NCBI GenBank assembly: GCA_023957995.1 | Contig: JAMLGK010000003.1 | Span: forward strand, 124,001 to 188,000 | Direction: 5' to 3' | Length of the DNA: 64,000 bases | Origin: Microthrixaceae bacterium | GTDB lineage: Bacteria > Actinomycetota > Acidimicrobiia > Acidimicrobiales > Microtrichaceae | Part shown: piece by piece, positions 1-11,639 of the stretch | Layout: each line of letters opens with the position of its first letter | Position numbering within the stretch: the first letter of the stretch is position 1 | Notes under the pieces: generated by a model | Database searches by the model: none | Told to the model about the DNA's origin: nothing | Seen by the model: the letters and a program-made list of their open reading frames with translations, nothing else | Program-made: the position numbers and the translations under genes

Positions 1-335
1 CTGCCGACCTGGTGGTCGCGCCCATAGTTCCTTCGCCCCTGGCTCTGAGGAGCCTCGAACAGACCTCCCGGTTCATCGGGGAGCGGGGCATCGACACCGA
101 GCTGATGGCGGTGCTGTCGATGGTCGACCGGCGCAAGGTGCTGCACCGTCAGATGCTCCCGTTGGCCGAGACCGATGATCGTTTCGCCGGTGCGGCCGTG
201 CCGTTCTCCTCTGCTGTGGAACGGATGGGGCTGGAGCAGGTTCCCTCGGTTCTCGCATCGCCGCGCAGCCTCGGTTCGGCGACCCTGAAACAGCTCTGGC
301 GGGAGGTGCGCGAACGGGTGGATCTGGGCGACTGA
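1..335 (+). CDS. ParA/MinD-like ATPase, C-terminal fragment (truncated by window edge)
   Basis: Only the last ~110 codons are visible, open from base 3 to the TGA at 333-335. The visible start reads ADLVVAPIVPSPLALRSLEQT, which resembles the region after the Walker B strand of ParA-family ATPases (a hydrophobic strand, then a proline-containing loop and a Leu-rich helix). The nucleotide-binding motifs lie outside the window, so the partner system (chromosome partitioning or another ParA-like role) cannot be decided. The first in-window GTG (12) is probably internal. It converges with gpmA, 15 nt away. Confidence 0.55.
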   Translation, partial: ADLVVAPIVPSPLALRSLEQTSRFIGERGIDTELMAVLSMVDRRKVLHRQMLPLAETDDRFAGAAVPFSSAVERMGLEQVPSVLASPRSLGSATLKQLWREVRERVDLGD

Positions 336-350
336 CCCCGCCGGACCCGC

Positions 351-1112
351 TCAGCCGCCGGATGCCTGCTTGGCCACTGCCTCGGCGCGGGCGGCGACCT
401 CGGCGGGGTCCATCAGGTATCGCTCGGTGACCTCCAGCGCACTAGTCGGTGCCATGTGGTCGTCGAGCTCGTAGCGCAGGGGAACACCGGTCGGGATGTT
501 GAGCTCGGTGATCTCCGAGTCCGAGATGCCCTGCAGGTGCTTCACCAAGGCTCGCAGCGAATTCCCGTGGGCGACCACGAGCACGCGCTTTCCGGCCTGG
601 AGGTCGGGCACGATCGAGTCGTACCAGTAGGGCAGCATGCGGGCCACCACGTCAGCGAGGCATTCCGAGCGGGGTACCAGCTCGGTCGGCAGGTTCGAGT
701 ACCGGGCGTCGTCGTTCGGATTCGATGGGTTGTCGGGCTCGATCGGAGGGGGCGGCACGTCGTAGCTGCGTCGCCAGATCTTCACCTGGTCCTCGCCGAA
801 CCGCCGGGCAGTCTCGGCCTTGTCGGCACCGGTGAGTTCGCCGTAGTGACGCTCGTTGAGGCGCCAGCTGCGCCTGACCGGCACCCAGAGCCGCTCCATC
901 TCGTCCAGCGCGAGGTTGGCCGTGCGGATGGCCCTCACCTGGAGCGACGTGTGGAGGACATCGGGCTCGAACCCGGCCTCGGACATCATCACCCCGGCGG
1001 CGGTTGCCTCGGCAGCGCCCGCCTCGGTCAGGTCGCAGTCGAACCAGCCGGTGAAGAGGTTCAGCTTGTTCCACTCGCTCTGTCCGTGCCGCAGCAGCAC
1101 CAGCTCAGCCAT
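351..1112 (-). CDS. gpmA: 2,3-bisphosphoglycerate-dependent phosphoglycerate mutase
   Basis: A 253-aa cytoplasmic glycolytic and gluconeogenic enzyme interconverting 3- and 2-phosphoglycerate. The start [15 protein letters not shown] carries the RHG motif with the phospho-accepting histidine at residue 9. Further on are the GpmA-type segment [14 protein letters not shown], the substrate-binding region [11 protein letters not shown], and the second catalytic histidine in [15 protein letters not shown]. The length matches the family (about 250 aa). I chose ATG at 1112 because the RHG motif begins directly after it and GGGAG lies upstream; the open frame runs on to 1604 but that stretch is low-complexity Arg/Pro and overlaps the next gene. 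Transcribed alone, divergent from the glycosyltransferase at 1256. Confidence 0.95.
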   Translation of the reverse strand: MAELVLLRHGQSEWNKLNLFTGWFDCDLTEAGAAEATAAGVMMSEAGFEPDVLHTSLQVRAIRTANLALDEMERLWVPVRRSWRLNERHYGELTGADKAETARRFGEDQVKIWRRSYDVPPPPIEPDNPSNPNDDARYSNLPTELVPRSECLADVVARMLPYWYDSIVPDLQAGKRVLVVAHGNSLRALVKHLQGISDSEITELNIPTGVPLRYELDDHMAPTSALEVTERYLMDPAEVAARAEAVAKQASGG

Positions 1113-1243
1113 GGGGTCTCCCGGATCGTCGTGTCGGTCGTGTCGGACCGGCGGCCCGAGACCCCGATGGTGCCCCACCCGGAACCGTTCTGCCAACGGC
1201 TGGGGGTCGCCCGTGCCGGGACTCGGCACGTATCGGTGGTGCG

Positions 1244-1249
1244 TACACT
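1244..1249 (+). promoter_or_regulatory. -10 box TACACT, leaderless promoter of the GT2 gene
   Basis: TACACT ends exactly 6 nt before the GTG at 1256, where transcription would be expected to start. No Shine-Dalgarno precedes the GTG. No good -35 box is visible. Confidence 0.5.
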
Positions 1250-1255
1250 CGCGGC

Positions 1256-2299
1256 GTGTCTCCCACAGAGCCCCCGATCGAGCCGTTGGCAGCCGTCTCA
1301 CCCCGGGTGAGCGTGGTGATCCCCTGTCACAATTCCCTCGGTCTGCTGCCCGAGACCGTCGATGCCGTTCTGGGCCAGTCGTTCCGGGACCTCGAGGTCG
1401 TGCTGGTGGACGACGGTGGCGACGACGACCTGGCCGGCTGGTGCGAGTCGGTCGCGGACCCCCGGATGCGTTGCGTGCGCCAGCAGAACGCGGGGGTGTC
1501 GGCTGCGCGGAACCTCGGAATCTCGGTGAGCCGCGGTGAGCTGGTGGCGTTCTGTGACTCCGATGACGTGTGGGTGCCCCATGCCCTGGAAGCTCTGGTT
1601 GCACGCTATGACGAGGCGGTTGGCGAAACGGTGGCCGGGAGCGCGCCCGCGGGCGAGGTGGGACTGGTCTACGGGTGGTACCAGGTGGCCGACTCCGAGG
1701 GCGTTCCCACCGGCCGGGTGGCTGCCTACCGCATCGAGGGCGAAGCCTGGGAGGACCTGGTGCGGGTCAACCCGGTCGGGGCCTCGGCGACCCTGGTGCC
1801 GCGGGCGGTCCTGGATTCGGTGGGTGGGTTCATCGACAACCGCGACCGGTTCCCCGTGGACGTGGAGGACTGGGATCTGTGGTTGCGCATCGCCCAGGAC
1901 CACCGGCTCGCGGTCGTACCCGAGGTGCTCTACCACTACCGCCGTCACGACTCGAACTCGTCGGTAGCGGTTGATTCACTGGAGAGCGCGTACCGGGACC
2001 TGCTGGAGCGCACGTTCGCCGGGCAGCCACAACGACGCCAGTGGTTGTGTGCTCCGGCCACGGCGAACATGGAGCTGACCCTCGGTTGGCAGAGCCTGAA
2101 CGACCTCGGCGATGCACCACGGGCGCTGCGGTACCGCCGCTCGGCGCTCCGTCACTTCCCCGGGGTGCGCCGGGAGGTCGAGTACTGGCGCCTGGGCCTG
2201 GCCGCGGGTGCGACGAGGACCTTCGGACAGGTGGGCTTCCGGATCATCAGGAACACGGTGGGCAGGCTGCGCAGATCGTTGGGACTGCGGCGTTCCTGA
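1256..2299 (+). CDS. Family 2 glycosyltransferase
   Basis: A 347-aa inverting GT-A glycosyltransferase. The N-terminus [20 protein letters not shown] is the nucleotide-binding strand-loop of GT2 enzymes, followed by [10 protein letters not shown] and the metal-binding DxD-type motif in FCDSDDVW (about residues 100-107). A ED/W acceptor-side motif is seen in [12 protein letters not shown] (about residue 205). No membrane segment is evident until a possible amphipathic C-terminus rich in Arg. Donor and acceptor are unknown; cell-surface polysaccharide or glycolipid decoration is the usual role. GTG start at 1256 is supported by the leaderless-type TACACT box six bases upstream. Confidence 0.85.
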   Translation: MSPTEPPIEPLAAVSPRVSVVIPCHNSLGLLPETVDAVLGQSFRDLEVVLVDDGGDDDLAGWCESVADPRMRCVRQQNAGVSAARNLGISVSRGELVAFCDSDDVWVPHALEALVARYDEAVGETVAGSAPAGEVGLVYGWYQVADSEGVPTGRVAAYRIEGEAWEDLVRVNPVGASATLVPRAVLDSVGGFIDNRDRFPVDVEDWDLWLRIAQDHRLAVVPEVLYHYRRHDSNSSVAVDSLESAYRDLLERTFAGQPQRRQWLCAPATANMELTLGWQSLNDLGDAPRALRYRRSALRHFPGVRREVEYWRLGLAAGATRTFGQVGFRIIRNTVGRLRRSLGLRRS

Positions 2300-2330
2300 G
2301 AGGTCTCTGCGGGCTCGTCGGGACCACTCC

Positions 2331-2367
2331 ACAAAGTTGACATAGAGACACTCAACTTTGTTATACT
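2331..2367 (+). promoter_or_regulatory. dnaK promoter with HAIR-type HspR operator
   Basis: A perfect inverted repeat ACAAAGTTGA (2331-2340) and TCAACTTTGT (2352-2361) with an 11-nt spacer. Its core fits the HAIR spacing (7-N7-7): GTTGACA, seven bases, ACTCAAC (2336-2356). It overlaps a -35 TTGACA (2337-2342) and a -10 TATACT (2362-2367, 19-nt spacer, or TTATAC with 18), so bound HspR would block RNA polymerase. The dnaK leader would be about 120 nt. Confidence 0.8.
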
Positions 2368-2497
2368 CTTCCAACACACTCATGTTGTGAAGGCCTCGCA
2401 GCCCCGATAGACAGGGACCGTCAGAGCTTTCAACGGGCCCATCCAGCGGAGTCGCCGCTGGGCAGTCCGGCAATTCGATCCACACAGGAGCCCCCAG

Positions 2498-4347
<1,850 letters not shown>

Positions 4348-4351
<4 letters not shown>

Positions 4352-5037
4352 GTTCACCCGAGGATCCGGGCATGGATCCGGTGACCGGTCACGCTGACAC
4401 CGACGAGGGCCCTAGCGGGCCCGTCGGTGACGGCGGGGCGGCCGCGGGTGACCCCGACCCCGCAAGCGACGGAAACAACGACCTCAACGGCAGCGACGAC
4501 ATCAGCGGCGACGCCGGCGATGGCCTCTTCGACGAGTCGGCCGGTGCAGCCGCCGACGGCACGCTGGCGGCAACGGTCGCCAGCCTCGATCCCTCATCGG
4601 AGGAGGCGGTGGCCGAAGCGGTGGAGCTCGCCCAGCGGCTCGAGGCCGAGCGCGACGACTACCTGGACCATCTTCGCCGCCTGAAGGCCGACTACGAGAA
4701 CTACAAGCGTCGGGTCGAGACCCAACGGGCGGACCAGCGGGCGCAGGCAGCGCTGGACCTGGTTCGCGAACTCCTGGTCGTTCTCGACGCGTTCGACGCA
4801 GCGCTCAGCCATGGGAACGAGGAGATACGGCCGCTGCAGGCGCAGTTGGTGCAGACACTCGAGAAGCAGGGCCTGGAGGTGGTCGGAGAGGCCGGGGTCC
4901 CGTTCGATCCCAACATCCACGAGGCCGTCATGCACGAGGACGGCGACGGCGAGGCCGTGGTCGCAGAGGTGCTGCGAACCGGCTACCTGTGGAACGGACG
5001 TGTCGCTCGGGCAGCCATGGTCAAGGTACGCGGCTGA
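4348..5037 (+). CDS. grpE: Nucleotide exchange factor GrpE
   Basis: A 229-aa cofactor that speeds ADP release from DnaK. It has a long acidic, low-complexity N-terminus (about residues 1-75), then a coiled-coil stretch with [18 protein letters not shown], and the beta-domain motif [15 protein letters not shown] near the C-terminus with the ending [11 protein letters not shown]. The GTG start at 4348 overlaps the dnaK stop by 4 nt (GTGA), indicating translational coupling. It is longer than many GrpE proteins only because of the acidic N-terminal region. Confidence 0.95.
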
Positions 5038-5057
5038 CCGGTCGAATCGGAGGAGAC

Positions 5058-6179
5058 ATGGACGTCGATCGGGAGTGGTTCGAGAAGGACTACTACCAGG
5101 TGCTCGGTGTGTCGAAGGATGCCACCCCGAAAGAGGTCACCACGGCATACCGCAAGCTCGCCCGGGGGTTGCACCCCGACGCGAACCCTGGTGACGACGC
5201 GGCCGAGGAGCGCTTCAAGGAGGTGTCCTCTGCCTATGAGGTGATAGGCGATCCCGACAAGCGCAAGCAGTACGACGAAGTGCGCGCGATGGGACCGATG
5301 GCCGGCGGCATGGGTGGTTTCGCGCCCGGAGGCGGCGGCACCGCCGGATTCCAGGGAGCGGACCTGGGTGACCTGATCGGAAACCTCTTCGGTCGTGGCC
5401 GGTCCCCGGCGGGACCTCCCCCCGGGCCCCAGCGCGGCACCGACCTGGAGGCGTCGCTCACGATGCCCTTCGAGGCCTCGGTCGCAGGTGCGACCACCAC
5501 GGTGCAGGTCACCTCTGACGTGCGCTGTCCGGACTGCTCCGGTTCGGGTGCAGCGGCGGGCACGGTTCCCAAGGCCTGTCCGGTCTGTCACGGCCGCGGA
5601 GCGGTCGAGGAGGACCAGGGCTTCTTCTCCTTCAGCAGGCCGTGTTCCTCGTGCGGCGGTCGTGGGACCATCATCGAGACCCCGTGCAACACCTGTCGGG
5701 GCCAGGGGGTGGTGCACCGGCCGCGTGAGATCAAGGTGCGCATACCCGAGGGTGTGCGCGACGGACAGCGCATCAGGGTGCGCGGCCGTGGCGGAGCGGG
5801 CACCAACGGAGGTCCCGACGGCGACCTGTTCGTGAAGGTGCACGTGCAACCCCACCCGGTCTTCGGACGCAAGGGCGACCACCTGACCGTGACCGTGCCG
5901 GTGACCTTCGCGGAGGCCGCGCTGGGTGCCGACGTCTCGGTTCCGACGCTGTCCGGGGAACCCGTGACCATGCGGGTGCCACCGGGTACTCCCTCGGGCA
6001 AGACCTTCAGGGTGCGCGGTCGCGGAGTCAAGACGCAGCGCTCCACCGGTGATCTGATGGTTACCGTTGAGGTGGACGTGCCGAGTGAGCTCAGCGATGC
6101 CCAGAGGCAGGCACTCGAGGCCTACGCGGCGGCGACGGTGCCGCCACGTACGACCGGGGAACCTGCTCACCAGGGCTGA
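5058..6179 (+). CDS. dnaJ: Co-chaperone DnaJ (Hsp40, type I)
   Basis: A 373-aa J-protein that stimulates DnaK ATPase and delivers clients. The J domain starts at residue 11 (DYYQVLGVSKDATPKEV) with HPD at 39-41. A short Gly-rich linker follows (GGMGGFAPGGGG). The zinc domain has four complete repeats, CPDCSGSG, CPVCHGRG, CSSCGGRG and CNTCRGQG, and a C-terminal client-binding domain follows. ATG at 5058 is preceded by GGAGGAGAC; upstream in-frame codons overlap grpE and are not J-domain-like. 20 nt after grpE, so in the same operon. Confidence 0.97.
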   Translation: MDVDREWFEKDYYQVLGVSKDATPKEVTTAYRKLARGLHPDANPGDDAAEERFKEVSSAYEVIGDPDKRKQYDEVRAMGPMAGGMGGFAPGGGGTAGFQGADLGDLIGNLFGRGRSPAGPPPGPQRGTDLEASLTMPFEASVAGATTTVQVTSDVRCPDCSGSGAAAGTVPKACPVCHGRGAVEEDQGFFSFSRPCSSCGGRGTIIETPCNTCRGQGVVHRPREIKVRIPEGVRDGQRIRVRGRGGAGTNGGPDGDLFVKVHVQPHPVFGRKGDHLTVTVPVTFAEAALGADVSVPTLSGEPVTMRVPPGTPSGKTFRVRGRGVKTQRSTGDLMVTVEVDVPSELSDAQRQALEAYAAATVPPRTTGEPAHQG

Positions 6180-6195
6180 GGGGCGGAGGTTTGTC

Positions 6196-6357
6196 ATGCA
6201 GCAACAGATGATGCGCACGGGTCGGATCCACGCAGTGCTGATCGACGGAGTGCTGATCGACGGAGTGCTGATCGACGGAGTGCTGATCGACGGAGTGCTC
6301 GATGTGGTGGAGGACGCGTTGCTCAACGCGGCGGAGAAGGAGTCGACACATGCCTGA
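6196..6357 (+). CDS. 53-aa ORF with four VLIDG repeats, between dnaJ and hspR
   Basis: A short open frame with a textbook ribosome site: GGAGG at 6185-6189, a 6-nt spacer, then ATG at 6196. It begins MQQQMMRTGRIHA, continues with four perfect VLIDG pentapeptides encoded by four identical 15-bp units (6235-6294), and ends VLDVVEDALLNAAEKESTHA. It starts 16 nt after dnaJ and its stop overlaps the hspR start by 8 nt, an arrangement typical of translational coupling. I do not recognise it. It may be a real small protein, or a leader whose translation tunes hspR. The repeats suggest slippage-prone sequence. Codon choice in the repeats is identical, so recent expansion is likely. Confidence 0.55.
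   Translation: MQQQMMRTGRIHAVLIDGVLIDGVLIDGVLIDGVLDVVEDALLNAAEKESTHA
6235..6299 (+). repeat. 15-bp tandem repeat, four perfect copies
   Basis: The unit GTGCTGATCGACGGA occurs at 6235, 6250, 6265 and 6280 with no mismatch and a partial fifth copy (GTGCT) to 6299. Because 15 is a multiple of three, copy-number change preserves the frame of the 53-aa ORF. Confidence 0.95.
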
Positions 6358-6730
6358 GTACGACCAGGCGGTCTACGTGATCTCGGTGGCCGCGGAACTC
6401 GCAGGGGTACATCCCCAGACCCTGCGCATCTACGAGCGCAAGGGTCTGGTCGAGCCGGGTCGCACGCGCGGGGGTTCCCGCCGCTACAGCGATGCCGACA
6501 TAGCGATGCTCCAGCGCATCCAGGACCTCACCAACGACGGGCTCAACCTCGCAGGCGTGAAGCGCGTCCTCGAGCTCGAGGCCGAGGTGTCCGCGCTCCG
6601 AAACAAGTTGGAGGTGGAGCGGGCCCGGGCCTCCCAGGAGGTCGAGTCGGTGCACCGTCAGTACCGGAGGGACCTGGTGCCCCTGCGCCAGGCGGTGGTG
6701 CCGTTCGCGAACCGTCGCCGTAGAGGGTGA
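6350..6730 (+). CDS. hspR: Heat-shock repressor HspR (MerR family)
   Basis: A 126-aa DNA-binding repressor. The MerR winged helix is clear: VYVISVAAELAGVHPQTLRI, then YERKGLVEPGRTRGGSRRYS (about residues 10-50), followed by a helical region LAGVKRVLELEAEV that forms the dimer coiled coil. HspR proteins bind HAIR inverted repeats, often with DnaK as co-repressor; two such sites are in this window, at dnaK (2336-2356) and clpB (7655-7675). Hence hspR is in an operon it probably represses. ATG at 6350 lies inside the end of the 53-aa ORF. Its stop overlaps the next gene by 4 nt. Confidence 0.93.
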   Translation: MPEYDQAVYVISVAAELAGVHPQTLRIYERKGLVEPGRTRGGSRRYSDADIAMLQRIQDLTNDGLNLAGVKRVLELEAEVSALRNKLEVERARASQEVESVHRQYRRDLVPLRQAVVPFANRRRRG

Positions 6731-7659
6731 ACCGGCCGGCCCTCCTGGGCGCGCTGGTCCTCGCCGTCGTGTTGGCACTGGAATCCATGGCGGCAACGGG
6801 ACTCGGCCCCTCCACGGCGGCTGCCCAGGAGGCGCCAACGGGTGACGATCCGGTCCGTGTCGGGCTGGTCGGCGACTCGATCATGTTGGGTGCAGAACCG
6901 CAACTCACCGAGGCGCTCACGGCTGCGGGATTCACCCCTGTCGTGGACGCGCAGGAGAGCCGTTCCACCAGCCAGGGAGCCGATCACGTTCGGTTCCTCG
7001 CCGCTTCGGGCATGGATGCCATCGTGGTCATGCTGGGGGCCAACGACGCCGGCGACCCGCAGACCTATCGCAACAGGGTGAAGGAGGTCGTCGCAGCAGC
7101 CGATGGTGTGCCTCGGCTCTACTGGATGACGATCCCCGAGACCCGGGACTACTACCCCGCGGCCAACCAGATCGTGGCGGAGGAGCTGGCGGCCAGACCG
7201 GGAGGAGAGGTTCTCGACTGGAACTCGGTGCTCGCGGATGGATTGACCTCGGGCGACGGCATGCACCTGAAACCGCAGGGCGCCACGGCGATGGCCGGGT
7301 TCGTCGCGCTGAACCTGGCTGAGGACCTGCTCGGAGCCGGCGGACCGGACGCGTCCACGACGACCGATCCGGGTGCGGCAACGGATCCGGACGACCCGAC
7401 CTCATCCGAAGCCCTCGACCCTGATCCGGCCGACGCCATTCAGGACGATGCCGGTCCGGACGATGCGGGTCGGGACGATGCCGTCCGGGACGATGCCGGT
7501 CAGGACGATGCCGACACGGACCCCGACCTGGTCGAGACGATCGCTGGTCCGGGCGGGGTCCTGTTCGCAGTCGTGCTCGTCGCAACGGTTCTGGGCTCTG
7601 TGGGCGTCGGGATAGCGCTCTGGGCGCTCTGGAATTCCCGTAGGATCCACCAAAGTTGA
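6727..7659 (+). CDS. Secreted, membrane-anchored SGNH/GDSL hydrolase
   Basis: A 310-aa protein with a signal peptide (hydrophobic residues 5-35, AAAQEA cleavage-like site). The SGNH motifs are present: block I GDSIM (about residue 49), block III LGANDAG, and the catalytic Asp/His pair in DGMHLKP (about residue 178). After the catalytic domain comes an acidic linker of five Asp-Asp-Ala-rich pentapeptides built from 15-bp units, then one transmembrane helix (about 277-303) and a short cytoplasmic tail NSRRIHQS. It is probably an extracellular esterase tethered to the membrane; the substrate is unknown. GTG start overlaps hspR by 4 nt, an unusual partner for a heat-shock operon. Confidence 0.75.
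   Translation: MNRPALLGALVLAVVLALESMAATGLGPSTAAAQEAPTGDDPVRVGLVGDSIMLGAEPQLTEALTAAGFTPVVDAQESRSTSQGADHVRFLAASGMDAIVVMLGANDAGDPQTYRNRVKEVVAAADGVPRLYWMTIPETRDYYPAANQIVAEELAARPGGEVLDWNSVLADGLTSGDGMHLKPQGATAMAGFVALNLAEDLLGAGGPDASTTTDPGAATDPDDPTSSEALDPDPADAIQDDAGPDDAGRDDAVRDDAGQDDADTDPDLVETIAGPGGVLFAVVLVATVLGSVGVGIALWALWNSRRIHQS
7444..7512 (+). repeat. 15-bp tandem repeat encoding an acidic linker
   Basis: Degenerate units of 15 bp beginning GACGATGC at 7444, 7459, 7474, 7489 and 7504 encode DDAG-type pentapeptides in the stalk of the SGNH hydrolase. Confidence 0.85.
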
Positions 7660-7689
7660 GTATCCCACGCTCAAGTTTTCTGCTACAAT
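7655..7689 (+). promoter_or_regulatory. clpB promoter with HAIR operator, leaderless
   Basis: GTTGAGT, seven bases, GCTCAAG (7655-7675) matches the known HspR-binding HAIR consensus CTTGAGT-N7-ACTCAAG at 12 of 14 positions. An extended -10, TGCTACAAT (hexamer 7684-7689), lies 6 nt before the clpB ATG at 7696, so the mRNA should begin at the start codon. Confidence 0.8.
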
Positions 7690-7695
7690 GGATGC

Positions 7696-10218
7696 ATGAC
7701 GATTGACCCGAATACCTGGACGCTGAAGACCCAGGAAGCCGTGAACTCCGCAATGGCGGACGCGAAGGCCCGCTCGCACGCGGAGGTCACACCCGACCAC
7801 GTGCTCGCGGCACTGCTCACCCAGGACGACGGAGTAGTGCTCCCGGTGGTCCGCAAGGTCGGGCTGGCACCCATGCAGTTGAAGGGGGCCATCGAGGACC
7901 GGCTGTCCAAGCTGCCCACCGCCTACGGCACCGAGACGAGGATCGGCCGGGAGTTCACCCAGCTGTTCGAAGCGGCAGACGCCGCCAGAACCGAGTTCGG
8001 TGACGACTACCTGTCCACCGAACACGTGCTGCTGGCCGCCGCCGACGCGGACCGGGAGCTCGCCGAGTCCGACCAGCTGATGGCGGGGGTCTCGCGCGAC
8101 GACATGCTCGCAGCGCTGGCCGAGGTGCGCGGATCCCAGCGCGTGACCAGCCAGAACCCCGAGGACACCTACCAGGCCCTCGAGAAGTACGGCCAGGACC
8201 TCACCGAGGACGCCCGCAGCGGAAAGCTGGATCCGGTGATCGGACGCGACTCCGAGATCCGCCGGGTCATCCAGGTGCTCAGCCGCCGGACCAAGAACAA
8301 TCCCGTGCTCATCGGGGAGCCGGGCGTGGGAAAGACCGCAGTGGTCGAGGGTCTGGCCCAACGCATAGTCGAGGGCGACGTGCCCGACTCGTTGCGCAAC
8401 AAGCGTCTGATCTCACTGGATCTGGCCTCGATGGTCGCAGGTGCGAAGTATCGGGGTGAGTTCGAGGAACGCCTGAAGGCCGTGCTGTCGGAGATCAAGG
8501 ACTCGGCCGGCGAGATCATCACCTTCATCGACGAGATGCACACCGTCGTCGGCGCCGGGGCCGGTGGCGAGGGCGCCATGGACGCATCCAACATGCTCAA
8601 GCCGATGCTGGCGCGCGGGGAGCTCCGAATGGTCGGTGCAACGACGCTGGACGAGTTCCGCAAGCACATCGAGAAGGATCCCGCACTCGAGCGCCGGTTC
8701 CAGCAGGTCATGGTGGAGGAACCGTCGGTCGAGGCGACCATCGCGATCCTGCGCGGACTCAAGGAGCGCTACGAGGTGCACCACGGAGTGCGCATCCAGG
8801 ACCCGGCCCTGGTGGCCGCAGCGGTCCTGTCTGACCGCTACCTGACGGGCCGGTTCATGCCCGACAAGGCGATCGACCTCATCGACGAGGCGGCCTCCAG
8901 CCTGCGGATCGAGATCGACTCGGTGCCCACCGAGATCGACGTCGTGGAACGTCGCATCCGGGGGCTCGAGATCGAACGGGTGGCCCTCGACAAGGAGACC
9001 GACCAGACCTCCAGGGAACGCCTCGAGGCGTTGGACGAGGAGCTCGCCAACCTGCGTGAGCAGGCCGACTCGATGCGGGCGCACTGGCAGATGGAAAAGG
9101 ACCGCATCGGTGCGATCCGCGAGATCAAGGAGCGCGCAGAACAGCTGCGAGCGGAGGCCGAACGCTGTGAACGCGAGGGCGATCTGTCGCGGGCCTCGGA
9201 GATCACCTACGGGCACCTCCCGGTGCTCGAGCAGGAGATCGAGGTCGCCACAGCAGAGCTGGCCGACCTCCAGTCCGACCGCAAGATGCTCAAGGAGGAG
9301 GTCGACGAGGAGGACATCGCCGCGGTGGTCTCGCGCTGGACCGGAGTTCCGGTCAGCCGCTTGATGGAAGGCGAGATGTCCAAGCTCGTACGGCTGGAGG
9401 AGGTGCTGCACGAACGGGTCATCGGTCAGGAACAGGCCGTTGCGGCCGTCGCGAACGCGATCCGGCGCAGCAGAGCCGGGCTGTCGGACCCGAACCGTCC
9501 GATCGGCAGCTTCTTGTTCCTCGGCCCGACCGGTGTGGGCAAGACCGAACTGGCCCGGAGCCTGGCTGACTACCTCTTCGATGACGAGCGTGCCATGGTG
9601 CGCATCGACATGTCGGAGTACATGGAGAAGCACTCGGTGAGCCGTCTCATCGGTGCCCCTCCCGGCTATGTCGGCTACGACGAAGGTGGCCAGTTGACCG
9701 AGGCGGTCCGCCGTCGGCCTTACTCGGTCGTGCTGCTCGACGAGGTCGAGAAGGCACACGGCGACGTGTTCAACGTGTTGCTGCAGCTGCTCGACGACGG
9801 TCGCCTGACCGACGGCCAGGGTCGAACGGTCGACTTCACCAACACCGTGTTGATCATGACGTCGAACCTGCCCGGCGACCCGCGGGACTTCTTCCGGCCC
9901 GAGTTCATCAACCGTGTCGACGAGATCGTGCGCTTCGCGGAGCTCACCGAAGCAGACCTCGAAGGCATCGTCGAGATCCAGCTCGCCCACCTGCGTGGCC
10001 GGTTGGAGGAGCGTCGGATCGACCTCGAGGTGACCCCCGAAGCGATGGCGAAGCTCGCACACGACGGGTACGACCCGGCATTCGGGGCACGACCGCTCAA
10101 GCGGCTCATCCAGACCCAGATCGGCGATCGCCTCGCCATGGAGATACTCGAGGGCAAGCTGCCCGAGGGATCACAGGTCCGACTGGATGTGCGCAACGGC
10201 GAGTTCGTGACCGACTGA
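7696..10218 (+). CDS. clpB: ATP-dependent disaggregase ClpB (Hsp104 family)
   Basis: An 840-aa hexameric AAA+ unfoldase that rescues aggregates with DnaK. The Clp N-domain covers about residues 1-145; NBD1 has Walker A GEPGVGKT (about 205) and Walker B ITFIDEMH; the M-domain coiled coil (about 405-525) carries [21 protein letters not shown]2 has [10 protein letters not shown] (about 610), Walker [12 protein letters not shown] and sensor region [15 protein letters not shown]. The loop between LIMTSNL and FRPEFINR is about ten or more residues shorter than in typical ClpB ([16 protein letters not shown]). ATG at 7696 has no Shine-Dalgarno and fits a leaderless mRNA. Regulated by HspR through the HAIR site directly upstream. 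Confidence 0.97.
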   Translation: MTIDPNTWTLKTQEAVNSAMADAKARSHAEVTPDHVLAALLTQDDGVVLPVVRKVGLAPMQLKGAIEDRLSKLPTAYGTETRIGREFTQLFEAADAARTEFGDDYLSTEHVLLAAADADRELAESDQLMAGVSRDDMLAALAEVRGSQRVTSQNPEDTYQALEKYGQDLTEDARSGKLDPVIGRDSEIRRVIQVLSRRTKNNPVLIGEPGVGKTAVVEGLAQRIVEGDVPDSLRNKRLISLDLASMVAGAKYRGEFEERLKAVLSEIKDSAGEIITFIDEMHTVVGAGAGGEGAMDASNMLKPMLARGELRMVGATTLDEFRKHIEKDPALERRFQQVMVEEPSVEATIAILRGLKERYEVHHGVRIQDPALVAAAVLSDRYLTGRFMPDKAIDLIDEAASSLRIEIDSVPTEIDVVERRIRGLEIERVALDKETDQTSRERLEALDEELANLREQADSMRAHWQMEKDRIGAIREIKERAEQLRAEAERCEREGDLSRASEITYGHLPVLEQEIEVATAELADLQSDRKMLKEEVDEEDIAAVVSRWTGVPVSRLMEGEMSKLVRLEEVLHERVIGQEQAVAAVANAIRRSRAGLSDPNRPIGSFLFLGPTGVGKTELARSLADYLFDDERAMVRIDMSEYMEKHSVSRLIGAPPGYVGYDEGGQLTEAVRRRPYSVVLLDEVEKAHGDVFNVLLQLLDDGRLTDGQGRTVDFTNTVLIMTSNLPGDPRDFFRPEFINRVDEIVRFAELTEADLEGIVEIQLAHLRGRLEERRIDLEVTPEAMAKLAHDGYDPAFGARPLKRLIQTQIGDRLAMEILEGKLPEGSQVRLDVRNGEFVTD

Positions 10219-10316
10219 GTCGGATCGCACCTGCGGGTGCTCATGCGTTGCGGGACGGCGCGGTGCGACGGCTAGAGTCGCATCTTCGCCGTTCCGAGTG
10301 CATGAGGTGGTCGCGA

Positions 10317-11597
10317 GTGCCGGCAACAGTCGTTGTGGGGACCCAGTGGGGTGACGAGGGCAAGGGCAAGCTGACCGACCTCATCGCCAAGGAGATGGCG
10401 ATGGTCGTCCGCTACCAGGGCGGGCACAACGCCGGCCACACGCTGGTCGTGGACGGTGAGTCGTTCGCCCTGCAGTTGGTCCCCTCGGGCGTCCTCTATG
10501 ACCACATAGTCCCGGTGATCGGCAACGGCGTGGTCGTGGATCCGTTCGTGCTGCTCGCCGAGATCGACACACTCGAGTCCAAGGGGGTCGACTGTTCCAG
10601 GTTGAGGGTCTCGGGCAACGCCCACCTGATCCTTCCCTACCACCAGGAACTCGACATGCTCACCGAGCGCTATCTGGGCAAGAACAAGCTCGGCACGACC
10701 AAGCGGGGCATCGGACCCACCTATGCCGACAAGGCGATGCGCGTCGGCATACGGGTTCAGGACCTGCTCGACGAGAAGATCTTCCGAGCAAAGCTCGACG
10801 CCGTGCTCGGTGACAAGAACACCGTGTTGACCAGGGTCTACAACCGCCTCCCGACCGATCCCGACGAGTTGGCCGACCGGGTGATGGCCGAGGTGGTGCC
10901 GAGGCTGCGCCCCCACGTCGCCGATTCGGTGGGGCTGGTCCACGATGCCCTCGATGCCGGCGAGAACGTGCTGTTCGAGGGCGCCCAGGCCACATTCCTC
11001 GACCTCGACCACGGGACCTATCCGTTCGTGACCTCATCCAATCCGGTTGCCGGCGGTGCCTGCACCGGTGCCGGAATCGGCCCGCGCCACATCCAGCGCG
11101 TGGTGGGGATCGCCAAGGCCTACATCACCCGGGTGGGTGCAGGTCCGTTCCCGACCGAGTTGTTCGATGCCGACGGCGACGCGCTGGTGGACCGTGGCCA
11201 CGAGTTCGGCACCAACACCGGACGCCGGCGTAGGCCGGGCTGGTTCGATGCCGTGATGATGCGACAGGCGGTCCGCCTCAACTCCCTGTCGGAGGTCGCC
11301 ATCACCAAGCTCGACATCCTCGACACCTTCGACACGCTGAAGGTGTGCGTGGCCTACGACGTGAACGGTGAGCGCCACGAGCACCTGCCGTACCACCAGT
11401 CGGACCTGCATTCGGCGAAGCCGATCTATGAAGAGCTTCCCGGTTGGCAGAGCGACCTCACCGCGGTGAGGGAACGTTCTGAGCTTCCGACCCCGGCGGT
11501 TCGCTATCTCGAGTTCCTGGAGGGCCAGATAGGTGCGCCGATCTCCCTGGTCGGGGTCGGGCCGGGTCGTGAGCAATTCGTAAACTTCAGTGGCTGA
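10317..11597 (+). CDS. purA: Adenylosuccinate synthetase
   Basis: A 426-aa enzyme that joins IMP and aspartate with GTP to give adenylosuccinate, the first step of the AMP branch. The P-loop [11 protein letters not shown] is at residues 9-19, the catalytic histidine in GGHNAGHT, the IMP-binding segment [13 protein letters not shown], and the C-terminal part has [20 protein letters not shown] chose GTG at 10317 because GAGGTG sits 7 nt upstream and the length then equals the family norm (about 427). An upstream -10-like TAGAGT is at 10273-10278. First gene of the purine cluster and probably its own transcription unit. Confidence 0.96.
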   Translation: MPATVVVGTQWGDEGKGKLTDLIAKEMAMVVRYQGGHNAGHTLVVDGESFALQLVPSGVLYDHIVPVIGNGVVVDPFVLLAEIDTLESKGVDCSRLRVSGNAHLILPYHQELDMLTERYLGKNKLGTTKRGIGPTYADKAMRVGIRVQDLLDEKIFRAKLDAVLGDKNTVLTRVYNRLPTDPDELADRVMAEVVPRLRPHVADSVGLVHDALDAGENVLFEGAQATFLDLDHGTYPFVTSSNPVAGGACTGAGIGPRHIQRVVGIAKAYITRVGAGPFPTELFDADGDALVDRGHEFGTNTGRRRRPGWFDAVMMRQAVRLNSLSEVAITKLDILDTFDTLKVCVAYDVNGERHEHLPYHQSDLHSAKPIYEELPGWQSDLTAVRERSELPTPAVRYLEFLEGQIGAPISLVGVGPGREQFVNFSG

Positions 11598-11639
11598 GAA
11601 CAGACAGCGCCCGAACAGCAGCAACCCGAGGAGACGACC

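Noticed and set aside
1113..1604. N-terminal extension of gpmA
   Set aside because: Arg/Pro-rich translation that overlaps the glycosyltransferase; the RHG motif starts right after ATG 1112.
8413..10062. 549-codon minus-strand ORF over clpB
   Set aside because: Antisense shadow with His/Gln/Val-rich composition and no domain.
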